A stretch of 64,000 nucleotides of DNA from Nocardioides mangrovi (GCF_020073815.1 NZ_JAIQZJ010000003.1:372001-436000); one strand, 5' to 3'; numbered from the stretch's first letter, positions 22,122 through 30,433 are shown. The notes: generated by a model from the letters alone, not told the origin. Translations and numbers: made by a program.

Positions 22122-22847
22122 TCACGCGCCCTCGCGGGCGTGCAGCGACCGGACGGTCGGCGAGGTCGCGACCGACGACGGCTCGGGGTAGGTGCCGAAG
22201 AGGCGGTCGGCGGTGCCGGCCGTGGTGACGGTGAACCAGTAGTGCTCGTTCTTGTAGTGGTGGAGCCGGTGGTTGCGCCACACCGACCGGAACCACCGCG
22301 ACCGCGGCCGGTAGTCGCTGTGCACGAGGTAGTGGGTCCACTCGTAGCCGAGCTTGATGCCGTAGACCGACACCAGGAGCGTCAGCATGCTCGTGGTGGT
22401 CGGGGTGGCCAGCCAGGCGACCACGACGTACGCCGGGAGCAGCCAGGCGAGCGCCGGCCAGGGGATGAAGACCAGCGGGATGTCGCGCGGGTCGGCGTGG
22501 TGGGCGCGGTGCTTGCGGGCGAGCAGCGAGTCGATCTCGACCGGCCCGAGCTGCCGCGGGCGCCAGTGCAGGATGCAGACGTGGATCACCCACTCGATCG
22601 CCGGGAACGCCGCGACCAGCCCGACCGGGATCAGCAGCTCCCACCAGGAGCCGCCGCCGGCGAGCACCCGCCCGACCACGGCCGCGACCAGGAAGGTCGA
22701 GATCATCCACGGGCTGGGTGCGCGCCAGAAGGAGCGCCAGGAGTCCCCGAGCGAGACCGACGTACGGCGGGCGCCGGTGATGCGCTGCTCGTCGGCCGCC
22801 AGGCGCTCCGCGGCCATGCGCTCGATGTCCGGGCTCGGCTTCGTCAT
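22122..22847 (-). CDS. Fatty acid hydroxylase/sterol desaturase family membrane protein
   Basis: The 241-residue membrane protein has the histidine clusters that bind the di-iron centre in this superfamily: KHRAHHADP, HYLVHSD and NHRLHHYKNEHYWF. Hydrophobic segments lie around residues 45-65, 70-90, 130-150 and 150-170. Members hydroxylate or desaturate lipids or carotenoids with O2. The substrate cannot be inferred. Its ATG overlaps the stop of the FadR-type regulator (ATGA), so regulator and enzyme form one operon, which supports a lipid role. Confidence 0.88.
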   Translation of the reverse strand: MTKPSPDIERMAAERLAADEQRITGARRTSVSLGDSWRSFWRAPSPWMISTFLVAAVVGRVLAGGGSWWELLIPVGLVAAFPAIEWVIHVCILHWRPRQLGPVEIDSLLARKHRAHHADPRDIPLVFIPWPALAWLLPAYVVVAWLATPTTTSMLTLLVSVYGIKLGYEWTHYLVHSDYRPRSRWFRSVWRNHRLHHYKNEHYWFTVTTAGTADRLFGTYPEPSSVATSPTVRSLHAREGA

Positions 22848-23563
22848 GACTCCTCCAGGGCGGTGAGGGCGGACAGGATGCTGGTGGTCGCCGGGCGCAG
22901 CACGTGCTCGGCCGCGGCGCGGGCGGTGTCGGGGTCGCCGGAGCCGATCGCGGCGGTGAGCACCCGGTAGGCGCCGACCTGCCCGACCTCCTCGGCCATC
23001 AGCGGGGCGAGCGCCGCGAGGGCGGGCTCGTACGCCGCACGCAGGCTGTTGAACATCAGCCGGAAGACCATCGAGTCCGCGGCGTCGACCACCTGGTCCC
23101 AGAACGCCAGGGCCTGGACCTGCCGGTCGACGTCGTCCTCGCTCGCGGCGAGCGCGTCGAGGGTCTCGGTGAGGGTGGCCTCGAGCGCCGGTCCGCCCCG
23201 CTCGGCGGCCAGGGCCGCGACCCCCGGACCGACCACCAGCCGCGCCTCGAGGATGCTGCGGGCGACGGCGGTGTCGATCTCGCCGCCGCGCACGAGGAGC
23301 CGCGGGAGCAGGTCGAGCCCGGCGTACCGCTTGAAGTCGCGGACCGTGGTCGTGCCGCCGTGGCGGACGTCGAGCAGCCGGGTCTGGGCCATCCGCTGCA
23401 ACGCCTCGCGGACGGCGGGGCGCGAGACCCCGAGCACCTCGGCGAGCCGGCGCTCGCTGGGCAGCGGCTCGCCGGCGCCGATGGCGCCGTCGACCACCTC
23501 GCCGAGGACCTGGTCGAAGACCTCGTCGGGCACGGAGCGGCGGGACACGGGCTGCAGCGGCAT
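22844..23563 (-). CDS. GntR/FadR-family transcriptional regulator
   Basis: The 239-residue protein has an N-terminal winged helix (LPSERRLAEVLGVSRPAVREALQRMAQTRLLDVRHGGTTTV) and an all-helical FCD-type ligand domain. It is coupled to the fatty acid hydroxylase gene downstream. A TGGTCTGACCA palindrome, similar to the core of E. coli FadR operators, lies 25 bases before its ATG and is shared with the divergent SURF1 gene, so autoregulation by an acyl or acyl-CoA ligand is plausible. The ligand is inferred from subfamily and neighbours only. Confidence 0.88.
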   Translation of the reverse strand: MPLQPVSRRSVPDEVFDQVLGEVVDGAIGAGEPLPSERRLAEVLGVSRPAVREALQRMAQTRLLDVRHGGTTTVRDFKRYAGLDLLPRLLVRGGEIDTAVARSILEARLVVGPGVAALAAERGGPALEATLTETLDALAASEDDVDRQVQALAFWDQVVDAADSMVFRLMFNSLRAAYEPALAALAPLMAEEVGQVGAYRVLTAAIGSGDPDTARAAAEHVLRPATTSILSALTALEES

Positions 23564-23588
23564 GCGCTCGACCGTACAACAGGTCAAG

Positions 23589-23599
23589 TGGTCTGACCA
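23589..23599. promoter_or_regulatory. FadR-type operator between regulator and SURF1
   Basis: TGGTCTGACCA is a perfect palindrome around a central T. The E. coli FadR site has the same TGGTC-n-GACC core. The site lies in the 61-base divergent gap and occupies the expected -35 position for SURF1, 18 bases before TACGCT (23613-23618). Confidence 0.55.
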
Positions 23600-23624
23600 G
23601 TGGGTCGCCCCGTACGCTGGAGAG

Positions 23625-24365
23625 GTGCCAGAGAAGCTCGCTCCGCGGTTCTGGGGCGCGCACCTGCTGGCGCTGGTCCTCGTCGCGGCCGCCATCGGCC
23701 TCGGCCTGTGGCAGTACGGCGCCTGGCAGGCCCACCGCGACGCCCAGGCGGTCGACCTGACCGGGGCGACGCCGGTGCCGCTCACCGACGTGATGGGACC
23801 CGACGACCCCTTCCCCGGGAACAAGATCGGCCAGCCCGTCACCGTGTCCGGCACCTGGGTGCCGGCGGGCACGGTCTACGTCTCCGGCCGCGAGCGGGAC
23901 GGCGTCGAGGGCTACTGGGTCGTCACGCCGCTGGCCGTCGGTGGGGCCGACGACCCGGCGCTGCCCATCGTCCGCGGCTGGGTCGCGCACCCCGGTGACG
24001 CGCCCGCGCCCCCGACCGGCACCACCGAGCTCGACGCCTGGCTCCAGCCGCCCGAGGGCACCGGCGAGGTCGACGACGACCCGACCGACGACGTCCTCCC
24101 CCAGCTGCGGACCGCCGACATCATCCAGCACGTCGACCAGGACCTCTACGGCGCGTACGGCGTCGCCGAGGAGCCCGAGCAGGGCCTCGACGGGGCCAGC
24201 CTCGAGCAGCTGCCCGACGTCGGCGCGCTGACCAGCATCCGCAACCTGCTCTACGCGATCGAGTGGTGGTTCTTCGGGGCCTTCGCCGTCTTCATCTGGT
24301 GGCGCTGGCTGACCGAGGTGCCCGAGCCGGAGCGTGAGGACGCCCCCGTAGGCTCTGGGTCGTGA
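23625..24365 (+). CDS. SURF1-family cytochrome oxidase assembly protein
   Basis: The 246-residue protein has one transmembrane helix near each end (about 10-28 and 215-233) with an extracytoplasmic domain between. Family motifs include LGLWQYGAWQAHRDA, the GQPVTVSGTW strand and YWVVTPLA. SURF1 helps insert haem a into subunit I of cytochrome c oxidase. The GTG start is six bases after a TACGCT box, a possible leaderless start. Its stop overlaps the DUF3817 start (GTGA). Confidence 0.88.
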   Translation: MPEKLAPRFWGAHLLALVLVAAAIGLGLWQYGAWQAHRDAQAVDLTGATPVPLTDVMGPDDPFPGNKIGQPVTVSGTWVPAGTVYVSGRERDGVEGYWVVTPLAVGGADDPALPIVRGWVAHPGDAPAPPTGTTELDAWLQPPEGTGEVDDDPTDDVLPQLRTADIIQHVDQDLYGAYGVAEEPEQGLDGASLEQLPDVGALTSIRNLLYAIEWWFFGAFAVFIWWRWLTEVPEPEREDAPVGSGS

Positions 24366-24706
24366 AGCTGTTCTCGACCTACCGGGTGCTCGCGTTCGTC
24401 GTCGGCGTCCTGCTCGCCTTCTGCTCGTTCGTCGCGCTCCCGCTGCGCTACATCCCCGCCGACGGCACCGACCTCCAGCAGCTCGGCGAGAACCTGAGCG
24501 TCCTGTGGGTCGCCCACGGCTGGGCGTTCATGGCCTACGTCGTCGTGACCTTCCTGCTCTCCCGCAAGCTGCGCTGGTCGATCGCCTTCACGCTCGTCAA
24601 CCTCGCCGCCGGCCTGATCCCGCTGCTGATCTTCTTCATGGAGCACCGGGTCAACCAGAAGGTGCGTGCCGAGCACCCGGAGGTCGTGGCACCCTCGGCA
24701 GCGTGA
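24362..24706 (+). CDS. DUF3817 membrane protein
   Basis: The 114-residue protein opens MKLFSTYRVLAFVVGVLLAFCSF and contains VAHGWAFMAYVVVTFLL, typical of DUF3817 integral membrane proteins with three predicted helices (about 8-28, 48-66 and 72-94). The function is unknown. It starts on a GTG overlapping the SURF1 stop and also has TAGGCT ending seven bases upstream, so it may be made from both a coupled and a leaderless message. Confidence 0.85.
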   Translation: MKLFSTYRVLAFVVGVLLAFCSFVALPLRYIPADGTDLQQLGENLSVLWVAHGWAFMAYVVVTFLLSRKLRWSIAFTLVNLAAGLIPLLIFFMEHRVNQKVRAEHPEVVAPSAA

Positions 24707-24713
24707 GGACCCC

Positions 24714-25547
24714 ATGACGACCGCGTTCGTCCTCGGCGGCGGCGGGGTCCTCGGCGCGGTCGAGGTCGGCATGCTGCGGGCCCTCTTCGAGCGCGGCATC
24801 CGCCCGGACCTCGTCCTCGGCACCAGCATCGGCGCCCTCAACGGCGCGATGGTCGCCCGCCAGCCGGACCTCGCGGTCATCGACAAGCTCACCGCCCTCT
24901 GGGAGGGCGCAGCCAGCTCCACCCAGGGCCAGCAGGTGTACGGCGGGGGCGCGTTGGCCAGCGTGCGCCGCGCGGTCAGCACCGGCACCCACCTCTGGTC
25001 CGCCGAGCCGCTGCAGCAGGCGCTGCGCGACGAGTTCGGGGTGGTGACCTTCGAGGAGCTGCCGGTCCGCTTCCAGGTCTGCGCCGCGAGCATCGAGCGG
25101 GCTGCGGAGCACTGGTTCGACTCCGGGCCGGTGGTCGAGGCGATCATGGCCAGCGCCGCCGTACCCGGGCTGCTGCCGCCGGCCACGGTCGACGGCGAGC
25201 ACTACCTCGACGGCGGCATCGTCAACTCCATCCCGCTGGGCCGGGCCGTCCGGCTCGGCGCCACCCGGGTCTTCGTGCTCCAGGTCGGCCGGATCGACCG
25301 GCAGCTCAGCGTCCCGCGCCGGCCGTGGGAGGTCGCCCGCGTCTCCTTCGAGATCGCCCGCCGGCACCGCTTCAACCGCGAGCTCGACGAGCTGCCGGCG
25401 TCGGTCGAGGCGCACGTCCTCCCGGCCCGCGGCACCTCCGAGCGCGACGACACCCTCTTCGGCAGCCGCGACTTCTCGGGCGTCCAGCAGCGCATCGAGG
25501 AGACCTACGCCGCCTCCGCGGCCTACCTGGACGAGCACCTCGGATGA
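24714..25547 (+). CDS. Patatin-like phospholipase
   Basis: The 277-residue protein has the patatin Ser-Asp dyad: an oxyanion-hole loop GGGGVLGAVEVG, nucleophile Ser38 in GTSIGA, and Asp166 in YLDGGI. Patatins hydrolyse acyl groups from phospholipids or glycerolipids. The ATG follows GAGGACC and lies seven bases after DUF3817. Its stop overlaps the acyltransferase start (ATGA). A deacylase coupled to an acyltransferase suggests acyl-chain remodelling of one lipid class. Confidence 0.92.
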   Translation: MTTAFVLGGGGVLGAVEVGMLRALFERGIRPDLVLGTSIGALNGAMVARQPDLAVIDKLTALWEGAASSTQGQQVYGGGALASVRRAVSTGTHLWSAEPLQQALRDEFGVVTFEELPVRFQVCAASIERAAEHWFDSGPVVEAIMASAAVPGLLPPATVDGEHYLDGGIVNSIPLGRAVRLGATRVFVLQVGRIDRQLSVPRRPWEVARVSFEIARRHRFNRELDELPASVEAHVLPARGTSERDDTLFGSRDFSGVQQRIEETYAASAAYLDEHLG

Positions 25548-26557
25548 TCCGGCTGCTGCGACGGCTGGTGATGGCCTCCGTCGTCGTGGCGCTCGCGGCC
25601 CTGCTCTGGGTGACCCTGCCGCTGTGGCTGATCGCCGCCTTCGCGCTGTCGCCGATCCTGCCCGGGCGGCTGCGACCGCTGCGGATCATGTGGGTCGCGA
25701 TCGTCTACCTCACCTGCGAGGCGCTGCTGCTCGTCGTGATGCTCGGCCTCTGGCTGTCGTCGGGCTTCGGCCGTCGGCTGCGCACGCCGTACTTCGAGGG
25801 CATCCACTACGACCTGGTGCAGGGCACCATGTGGGTCTTCTTCCGTGAGGCGCGGCGGGTGCTGCGGCTGGAGATCGCGACCGAGGGGCCGGCGCCGGAC
25901 GCCCACCCGGGCCGGCCGATCCTGGTCTGCTGCCGGCACGCCGGGCCGGGCGACTCGTTCGTGCTGATCCACACGCTGATGGCGTGGTACGACCGCGAGC
26001 CGCGGGTGGTCCTCAAGGACACGCTGGCCTGGGACCCGGCGATCGACGTGCTGCTGCACCGGATCCCGGCCCGCTTCATCACGCCCAACCCGGGCGAGGG
26101 CGGGCGGCTCGAGCAGCAGATCGCCGAGCTGGCCACCGGGCTCGACGAGAACGACGCCTTCGTGATCTTCCCCGAGGGCGGCAACTTCACCGAGAAGCGC
26201 CGGCAGCGGGCGATCGACCGGCTCCACCGGCTCGGCATGGACCGGATGGCGGCGCGCGCCGAGCGGATGATCCACGTGCTCGCGCCCCGGCCGGGGGGAT
26301 TCCTCGCCGCCCTCGACGCCGCGCCCGACGCCGACGTCGTCCTGGTCGCGCACACCGGCCTCGACCACCTGGTGGGCGTCGCGGACATCTGGCGCGAGCT
26401 GCCGATGGACAAGCGGATCATCATGCGCTGGTGGCAGGTGCCGCGCGCGGAGATCCCGGACGGCCGCGAGGAGCGGATCGACTGGCTCTTCGGGTGGTGG
26501 GAGCGGATCGACGGGTGGGTCGAGGAGAACCGCGCCGATCCCGCTCCCGGGACCTGA
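25544..26557 (+). CDS. Large PlsC-like acyltransferase with membrane anchor
   Basis: The 337-residue protein has two hydrophobic segments at about 9-35 and 47-72 followed by an acyltransferase domain. HX4D is present at His132-Asp137 (CRHAGPGDSF) and the later glycerol-phosphate block is FPEGGNFTEKRR. It is longer than classical PlsC and closer to the actinobacterial membrane-anchored type. It is translationally coupled to the patatin gene. The acyl acceptor is unknown. Confidence 0.87.
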   Translation: MIRLLRRLVMASVVVALAALLWVTLPLWLIAAFALSPILPGRLRPLRIMWVAIVYLTCEALLLVVMLGLWLSSGFGRRLRTPYFEGIHYDLVQGTMWVFFREARRVLRLEIATEGPAPDAHPGRPILVCCRHAGPGDSFVLIHTLMAWYDREPRVVLKDTLAWDPAIDVLLHRIPARFITPNPGEGGRLEQQIAELATGLDENDAFVIFPEGGNFTEKRRQRAIDRLHRLGMDRMAARAERMIHVLAPRPGGFLAALDAAPDADVVLVAHTGLDHLVGVADIWRELPMDKRIIMRWWQVPRAEIPDGREERIDWLFGWWERIDGWVEENRADPAPGT

Positions 26558-26570
26558 TCAGCTCAGCCGG

Positions 26571-27197
26571 TCAGGCCTTCTCGTCCACGTCGACGACCTC
26601 GGCCGGGTCGTCGGGAGTCGTCGCCGCGTGCGGCGCCTCCGCCTGGTCGGCCAGCGCCTCGGCCGGCGACGCGCCACCCTCGTCGACGTCCTTCGCCGGG
26701 GTCGGCGCGGAGGTCGGGGCGGGGGTCGGCGTGTACGACGACTGCCAGTTCTCGCTCTCCGAGCCGCCGCGCAGCTTCGAGACCACGAACGCCGCCGCGC
26801 CCGCGACCGCGGCGAAGAGGAAGAAGTTGCGGAGCTTGTGGCTCTTCTTCGGCGGCTCCGCGACCTCGGCGACCTTGTCAGCCGCGGCCTCGGCCGCCTC
26901 CGCGGCCTTCTCGGCGGCGATCGCGGCGCCGGAGGCGATCTTCTCCGCGGCGATGGCCGCGCCGGAGGCGATCGCCGGGCCGGCCTTCTCGCGGGCGTCG
27001 GCGATCACCGGCGCCGCCTTGGCCTTGGCGTCGGCGATGACGGGAGCCGCCTTGCTCCGGGCGTCGGCGATGACGGGACCGGCCTTCTCGCGGGCGGTCG
27101 CCACGGCTGCCTCGACCTGCGGACGGACCTGCTCGACGTACTCGCTCACGGTCTCGTTGGCCTGGTCGAGGAGCGTCTTGTTCTTGCGCAGACCCAT
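26571..27197 (-). CDS. Ala-rich 11-residue-repeat protein with one membrane helix
   Basis: I do not recognise a named family. The 208-residue protein has a basic start, then six 11-residue repeats at residues 38-103 (KAGPVIADARS, KAAPVIADAKA, KAAPVIADARE, KAGPAIASGAA, IAAEKIASGAA, IAAEKAAEAAE). A charged PPKKSHKLR segment, a hydrophobic helix at about 124-141 and a proline- and acid-rich tail follow. Undecad repeats of this kind form amphipathic helices that lie on membranes, as in LEA-like or apolipoprotein-like proteins. It is convergent with the acyltransferase and divergent from the cyclophilin. Confidence 0.85.
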   Translation of the reverse strand: MGLRKNKTLLDQANETVSEYVEQVRPQVEAAVATAREKAGPVIADARSKAAPVIADAKAKAAPVIADAREKAGPAIASGAAIAAEKIASGAAIAAEKAAEAAEAAADKVAEVAEPPKKSHKLRNFFLFAAVAGAAAFVVSKLRGGSESENWQSSYTPTPAPTSAPTPAKDVDEGGASPAEALADQAEAPHAATTPDDPAEVVDVDEKA

Positions 27198-27387
27198 GGG
27201 GCACTTCCTCTCGTCGTGTCCTGAATCATCCGATCATGTCACCGGCCGCCCAACCAGGCACACGGTCGCCGGGCGGACTGCTTGGCGAGCGTGCGAGGAT
27301 CGGACGGCACCGGCCCGGCTCCCGCCGGGTACCCCCGGTGTACCCACCGATCACCCGACCGACACCGCACAACACCGAGAGGCAGCC

Positions 27388-27900
27388 ATGGCTGACCAGC
27401 AGGCCATCCTGAAGACCAACCGGGGCGACATCACGATCGACCTGTTCCCGAACCACGCCCCGGAGACGGTCGCCAACTTCACCGGGCTCGCGACGGGCAC
27501 CAAGAGTTACGACGCCGGCAACGGCAAGACCGGCCCCTTCTACGACGGTCTCGGCTTCCACCGCGTCATCGAGGGCTTCATGATCCAGGGCGGCTGCCCG
27601 CTGGGCACCGGCACCGGCGGCCCGGGCTACACCTTCAAGGACGAGCCCCACCCCGAGCTCACCTTCGACAAGCCCTACCTGCTCGCGATGGCCAACGCCG
27701 GCCCGGGCACCAACGGCTCGCAGTTCTTCATCACCGTCGGCGCGACCACGTGGCTGAACTTCAAGCACACCATCTTCGGCGAGGTCGCCGACCAGGCCTC
27801 GCGCGACGTCGTCGACGCGATCGCGACCACCGCGACCGGCCCGGGCGACCGCCCGGTCGACCCGGTGGTCATCGAGTCCGTCGAGATCGTCGGCGCCTGA
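27388..27900 (+). CDS. ppiA: Cyclophilin-type peptidyl-prolyl isomerase
   Basis: The 170-residue cytoplasmic cyclophilin catalyses cis-trans isomerisation of X-Pro bonds. Core motifs are FHRVIEGFMIQGG (with the catalytic Arg), MANAGPGTNGSQFFIT and HTIFGEV. There is no signal peptide. The ATG follows GAGAGGC. ppiA near the pkn-pbpA cluster matches Mycobacterium (Rv0009). It is followed 10 bases later by the rhomboid gene, probably in one transcript. Confidence 0.95.
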   Translation: MADQQAILKTNRGDITIDLFPNHAPETVANFTGLATGTKSYDAGNGKTGPFYDGLGFHRVIEGFMIQGGCPLGTGTGGPGYTFKDEPHPELTFDKPYLLAMANAGPGTNGSQFFITVGATTWLNFKHTIFGEVADQASRDVVDAIATTATGPGDRPVDPVVIESVEIVGA

Positions 27901-27910
27901 GCGTCCTGCA

Positions 27911-28816
27911 TTGACCGACCACCCCGCTCCCGCCGGGGTGCCGACCTGCTATCGGCACCCCGAGCGGGAGTCGCACATCCGCTGCCAGCGCTGCGACCGG
28001 CCGATCTGCCCGGACTGCATGCGTGACGCCTCCGTGGGCTTCCAGTGCCCCGAGTGCGTGGCCGAGGGCCGGCGTACGACGCGCAGCGCCCGCACCGCGT
28101 TCGGCGGCCTGCGGCCGTCCAACGCCGGAATCACCTCGTTCGTCCTGATCGGCATCAACGTCGCCGTCTGGCTGGCGGTGCTGGCCGACTCCTCGCTCGT
28201 CGACTGGCTCGCGCTGCGGCCCAACGGCCTCTGCCAGGCAGGCAACGGCTACTTCGACATCTCCCAGACCGTCTGCACCAGCCAGGGCGGCAGCTGGCTG
28301 CCCGGCGTGGCCGACGGCGCCTGGTGGCAGCTGATCACCAGCGCCTTCACCCACCAGGCGGTCCTCCACATCGGCTTCAACATGTTCGCGCTCTTCGCGC
28401 TGGGGCCGCAGCTCGAGATGATCCTGGGCCGGGCCCGCTTCCTCGCGCTCTACCTCCTCAGCGCCCTGGCCGGCTCGGCGCTGGTCTACTGGGCGGCTCC
28501 GGAGTACCAGCCCACGCTCGGCGCGTCCGGCGCGATCTTCGGCCTCATGGGCGCCCTGCTCGTGGTGGCGCTGAAGATGCGGGTCAACCCGCAGCAGGTG
28601 CTGATGTGGATCGGCATCAACTTCGTGCTGACCTTCACCATCTCCAACATCTCCTGGCAGGGCCACCTCGGCGGATTCGCCGGGGGCGCGCTGTGCGCCG
28701 CGGTGCTCGTCTATGCGCCCCGCCAGCGGCGCACGGCGATCCAGGTCGCCGGTCTCGCGCTCATCGGCGTCGTCATCGCCGTGGCGATCGTGGCCCGCAC
28801 CGCCGCGCTCTCCTGA
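27911..28816 (+). CDS. Rhomboid-family intramembrane serine protease with zinc-ribbon N-terminus
   Basis: The 301-residue protein has two parts. Residues 13-50 hold Cys/His pairs (CYRHPERESHIRCQRCDRPICPDCM, then CPEC), a B-box-like zinc-binding region. The rest is a six-helix rhomboid core with catalytic Ser206 in GASGAIFGLMG and His252 in GHLGG, plus the HIGFNM helix. It would cut substrates within the membrane. The start is a rare TTG 10 bases after ppiA. The downstream GTG at 27938 is an alternative. The substrate is unknown. Confidence 0.9.
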   Translation: MTDHPAPAGVPTCYRHPERESHIRCQRCDRPICPDCMRDASVGFQCPECVAEGRRTTRSARTAFGGLRPSNAGITSFVLIGINVAVWLAVLADSSLVDWLALRPNGLCQAGNGYFDISQTVCTSQGGSWLPGVADGAWWQLITSAFTHQAVLHIGFNMFALFALGPQLEMILGRARFLALYLLSALAGSALVYWAAPEYQPTLGASGAIFGLMGALLVVALKMRVNPQQVLMWIGINFVLTFTISNISWQGHLGGFAGGALCAAVLVYAPRQRRTAIQVAGLALIGVVIAVAIVARTAALS

Positions 28817-28912
28817 CCGGACCGGACCACCGGCCCGTTCGTCGGCAGAGCCCTCAGCCCGCGTGCGGACGGGCCGATTGTCCCTGCCATCAGGCCGGCG
28901 CCGGGTGCGGAG

Positions 28913-28990
28913 AAATCCACACCTGTGCACACGCATGTGGAGAACTACATCGGTGTAGTTCTCCACAGGAGTTATCCCCAATGTGGAAAC
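28913..28990. repeat. DnaA-box-like cluster with a perfect 14-bp inverted repeat
   Basis: In the 273-base gap between convergent rhomboid and crgA, arms at 28936-28949 and 28954-28967 are perfect complements around TCGG. The outer ends read TGTGGAGAA and TTCTCCACA, matching a box in the candidate oriC. AAATCCACA (28913-28921), TTATCCCCA (28972-28980) and TGTGGAAAC (28982-28990) flank the hairpin. There is no T-tract, so intrinsic termination is unlikely. The rest of the gap has nothing I recognise. Confidence 0.7.
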
Positions 28991-29089
28991 ACCGGTCCGC
29001 TCTCCCGCCGAAATGCCCACCGCCGGCCGGCCGCAAACGCGACCGACCGGCGGTGGATGGCAAAGAAATCGGGCCCGGAGCCCGCACGG

Positions 29090-29548
29090 CTACTCCCAGC
29101 GGGTGGCGAAGGTGAAGCCGACCGCCATGAAGCCGATGCCCACGACGAGGTTCTTCTGGCCGAGGTCGTTGAAGACCGGCACGTTGGTGAGGTCGTTGCT
29201 GAAGACGTAGTAGGTGCAGATCCACAGCAGCCCGATGAGGAAGCAGCCGAGCATGCCGACCACGACGCCGCGGCCGCGGCCGAGCGGGGTGCTCGGGTGG
29301 GCCGAGATGATCAGGCCGAGGAAGAAGGCGACGAAGCCGATCACGTAGTTCCAGTCGCCGAGGTCCGCCATGAACGTCGGCTTGCCCGGGTCGGGCGCCG
29401 GGAAGGCGGTCGGGTCGACGCGGACGACGACGTAGTAGTAGGCCATCCAGGCGATGCCCAGCACCATCAGCAGGATCGCCAGGATGAAGCGCTTCGACAG
29501 CACGGGACCGCTGGCGGGGGCGAGGGGGTCGTGGACCTTGGGGGACAC
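29090..29548 (-). CDS. crgA: Cell division protein CrgA, tandem-duplicated form
   Basis: CrgA is normally 80-95 residues with two membrane helices and recruits FtsI and other divisome parts. This 152-residue protein has four predicted helices (about 21-42, 66-83, 95-116 and 133-149) and two CrgA-like units: ILLMVLGIAWMAYYYV with FMADLGDWNYVIGF, then GMLGCFLIGLLWICTYYV with FNDLGQKNLVVGIGF, ending in FATRWE. The GTG at 29548 is chosen for the AGGAG seven bases upstream; ATG 29575 is possible. The neighbours DUF881 and pknB match the mycobacterial crgA locus. Confidence 0.88.
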   Translation of the reverse strand: MSPKVHDPLAPASGPVLSKRFILAILLMVLGIAWMAYYYVVVRVDPTAFPAPDPGKPTFMADLGDWNYVIGFVAFFLGLIISAHPSTPLGRGRGVVVGMLGCFLIGLLWICTYYVFSNDLTNVPVFNDLGQKNLVVGIGFMAVGFTFATRWE

Positions 29549-29635
29549 GGGGTGCTCCTGGGTGGCTTGCAACATCAATGGGTGAGCGCGCCGGCGAATC
29601 GGGTCGGCGGCGGGCTCCGGGCTACCTTAGTGGGC

Positions 29636-30433
29636 GTGACCGCCGGATCCCACGCGACGTCCCCCCACGGGCGCCCCCGCGACCGGCGTCGCAACGTCTG
29701 GCGGATCGGTACGCCGGTGGTCGTGCTGCTCTGCGGTGGCCTCTTCGTCGTCAGCGCGGCCAACAGCGACGGCTCCGACCTGCGCCCCGGCCGCTACACC
29801 GACCTCGCCTCCCTGGTGAAGGACGAGGCGGACCAGTACGACGCGCTCCGCGCCCAGGTCGCCTCGCTCAACTCCCAGGTCGGCGCGCTCACCGCCACGA
29901 TGAACGACCGCGACGTCGCGCGCGCCCGGCACCGGGTCGAGCGGCTCAAGGACCCGGCCGGGCTGGTCGAGCGCCAGGGGTCGGGCATCAGGATCACGCT
30001 CTCCGACGCTCCCGAGGACGTCATCAACTCCACGACCGGCGACGTCAACCGGCTGCTCGTGCACCAGCAGGACATCCAGGCCGTGGTCAACGCCCTGTGG
30101 AAGGGCGGCGCCACCGCGGTCACGATCGCCGGGCAGCGCGTCGTCTCGACGACCGGCATCCGCTGCGAGGGCAACTCCGTCCAGCTCCAGGGCGTGCCCT
30201 ACCCGCAGCCCTACGTCATCGAGGCGGTCGGCGACCAGGGCAGCCTGCTCACCTCGATCGAGGACGACTCCTACGTCTCGGCCTATCGCGAGGACGCGGC
30301 CGACCCGAGCGTGGCCGTCGGCTGGAAGCTCGAGCTGGAGGACCTCGTCGTCGCGCCGGCGTACGACGGCCTGCTCGACCTCACCTACGCGCAGCCGCTC
30401 ACCGGCGGCGCCGCCGCTGGGTCCTCGAGCTGA
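29636..30433 (+). CDS. DUF881 family membrane-anchored protein
   Basis: The 265-residue protein has a basic cytoplasmic start, one membrane helix at about 24-43, a coiled-coil stretch (DEADQYDALRAQVASLNSQVGALTATMNDR) and a C-terminal DUF881 domain (VERQGSGIRITLSDAPEDV, VNRLLVHQQDIQAVVNALWKGGATAVTI). DUF881 genes occur at division and wall loci of Gram-positive bacteria (Rv0012 position). The function is unknown. TACCTT ends seven bases before the GTG, a likely leaderless start. The 3' end overlaps convergent pknB by 35 bases. Confidence 0.9.
   Translation: MTAGSHATSPHGRPRDRRRNVWRIGTPVVVLLCGGLFVVSAANSDGSDLRPGRYTDLASLVKDEADQYDALRAQVASLNSQVGALTATMNDRDVARARHRVERLKDPAGLVERQGSGIRITLSDAPEDVINSTTGDVNRLLVHQQDIQAVVNALWKGGATAVTIAGQRVVSTTGIRCEGNSVQLQGVPYPQPYVIEAVGDQGSLLTSIEDDSYVSAYREDAADPSVAVGWKLELEDLVVAPAYDGLLDLTYAQPLTGGAAAGSSS

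Noticed and set aside
28936..28967. The 14-bp hairpin as an ordinary intrinsic terminator
   Set aside because: No T-tract on either side, and its ends match DnaA boxes; termination remains a minor alternative.
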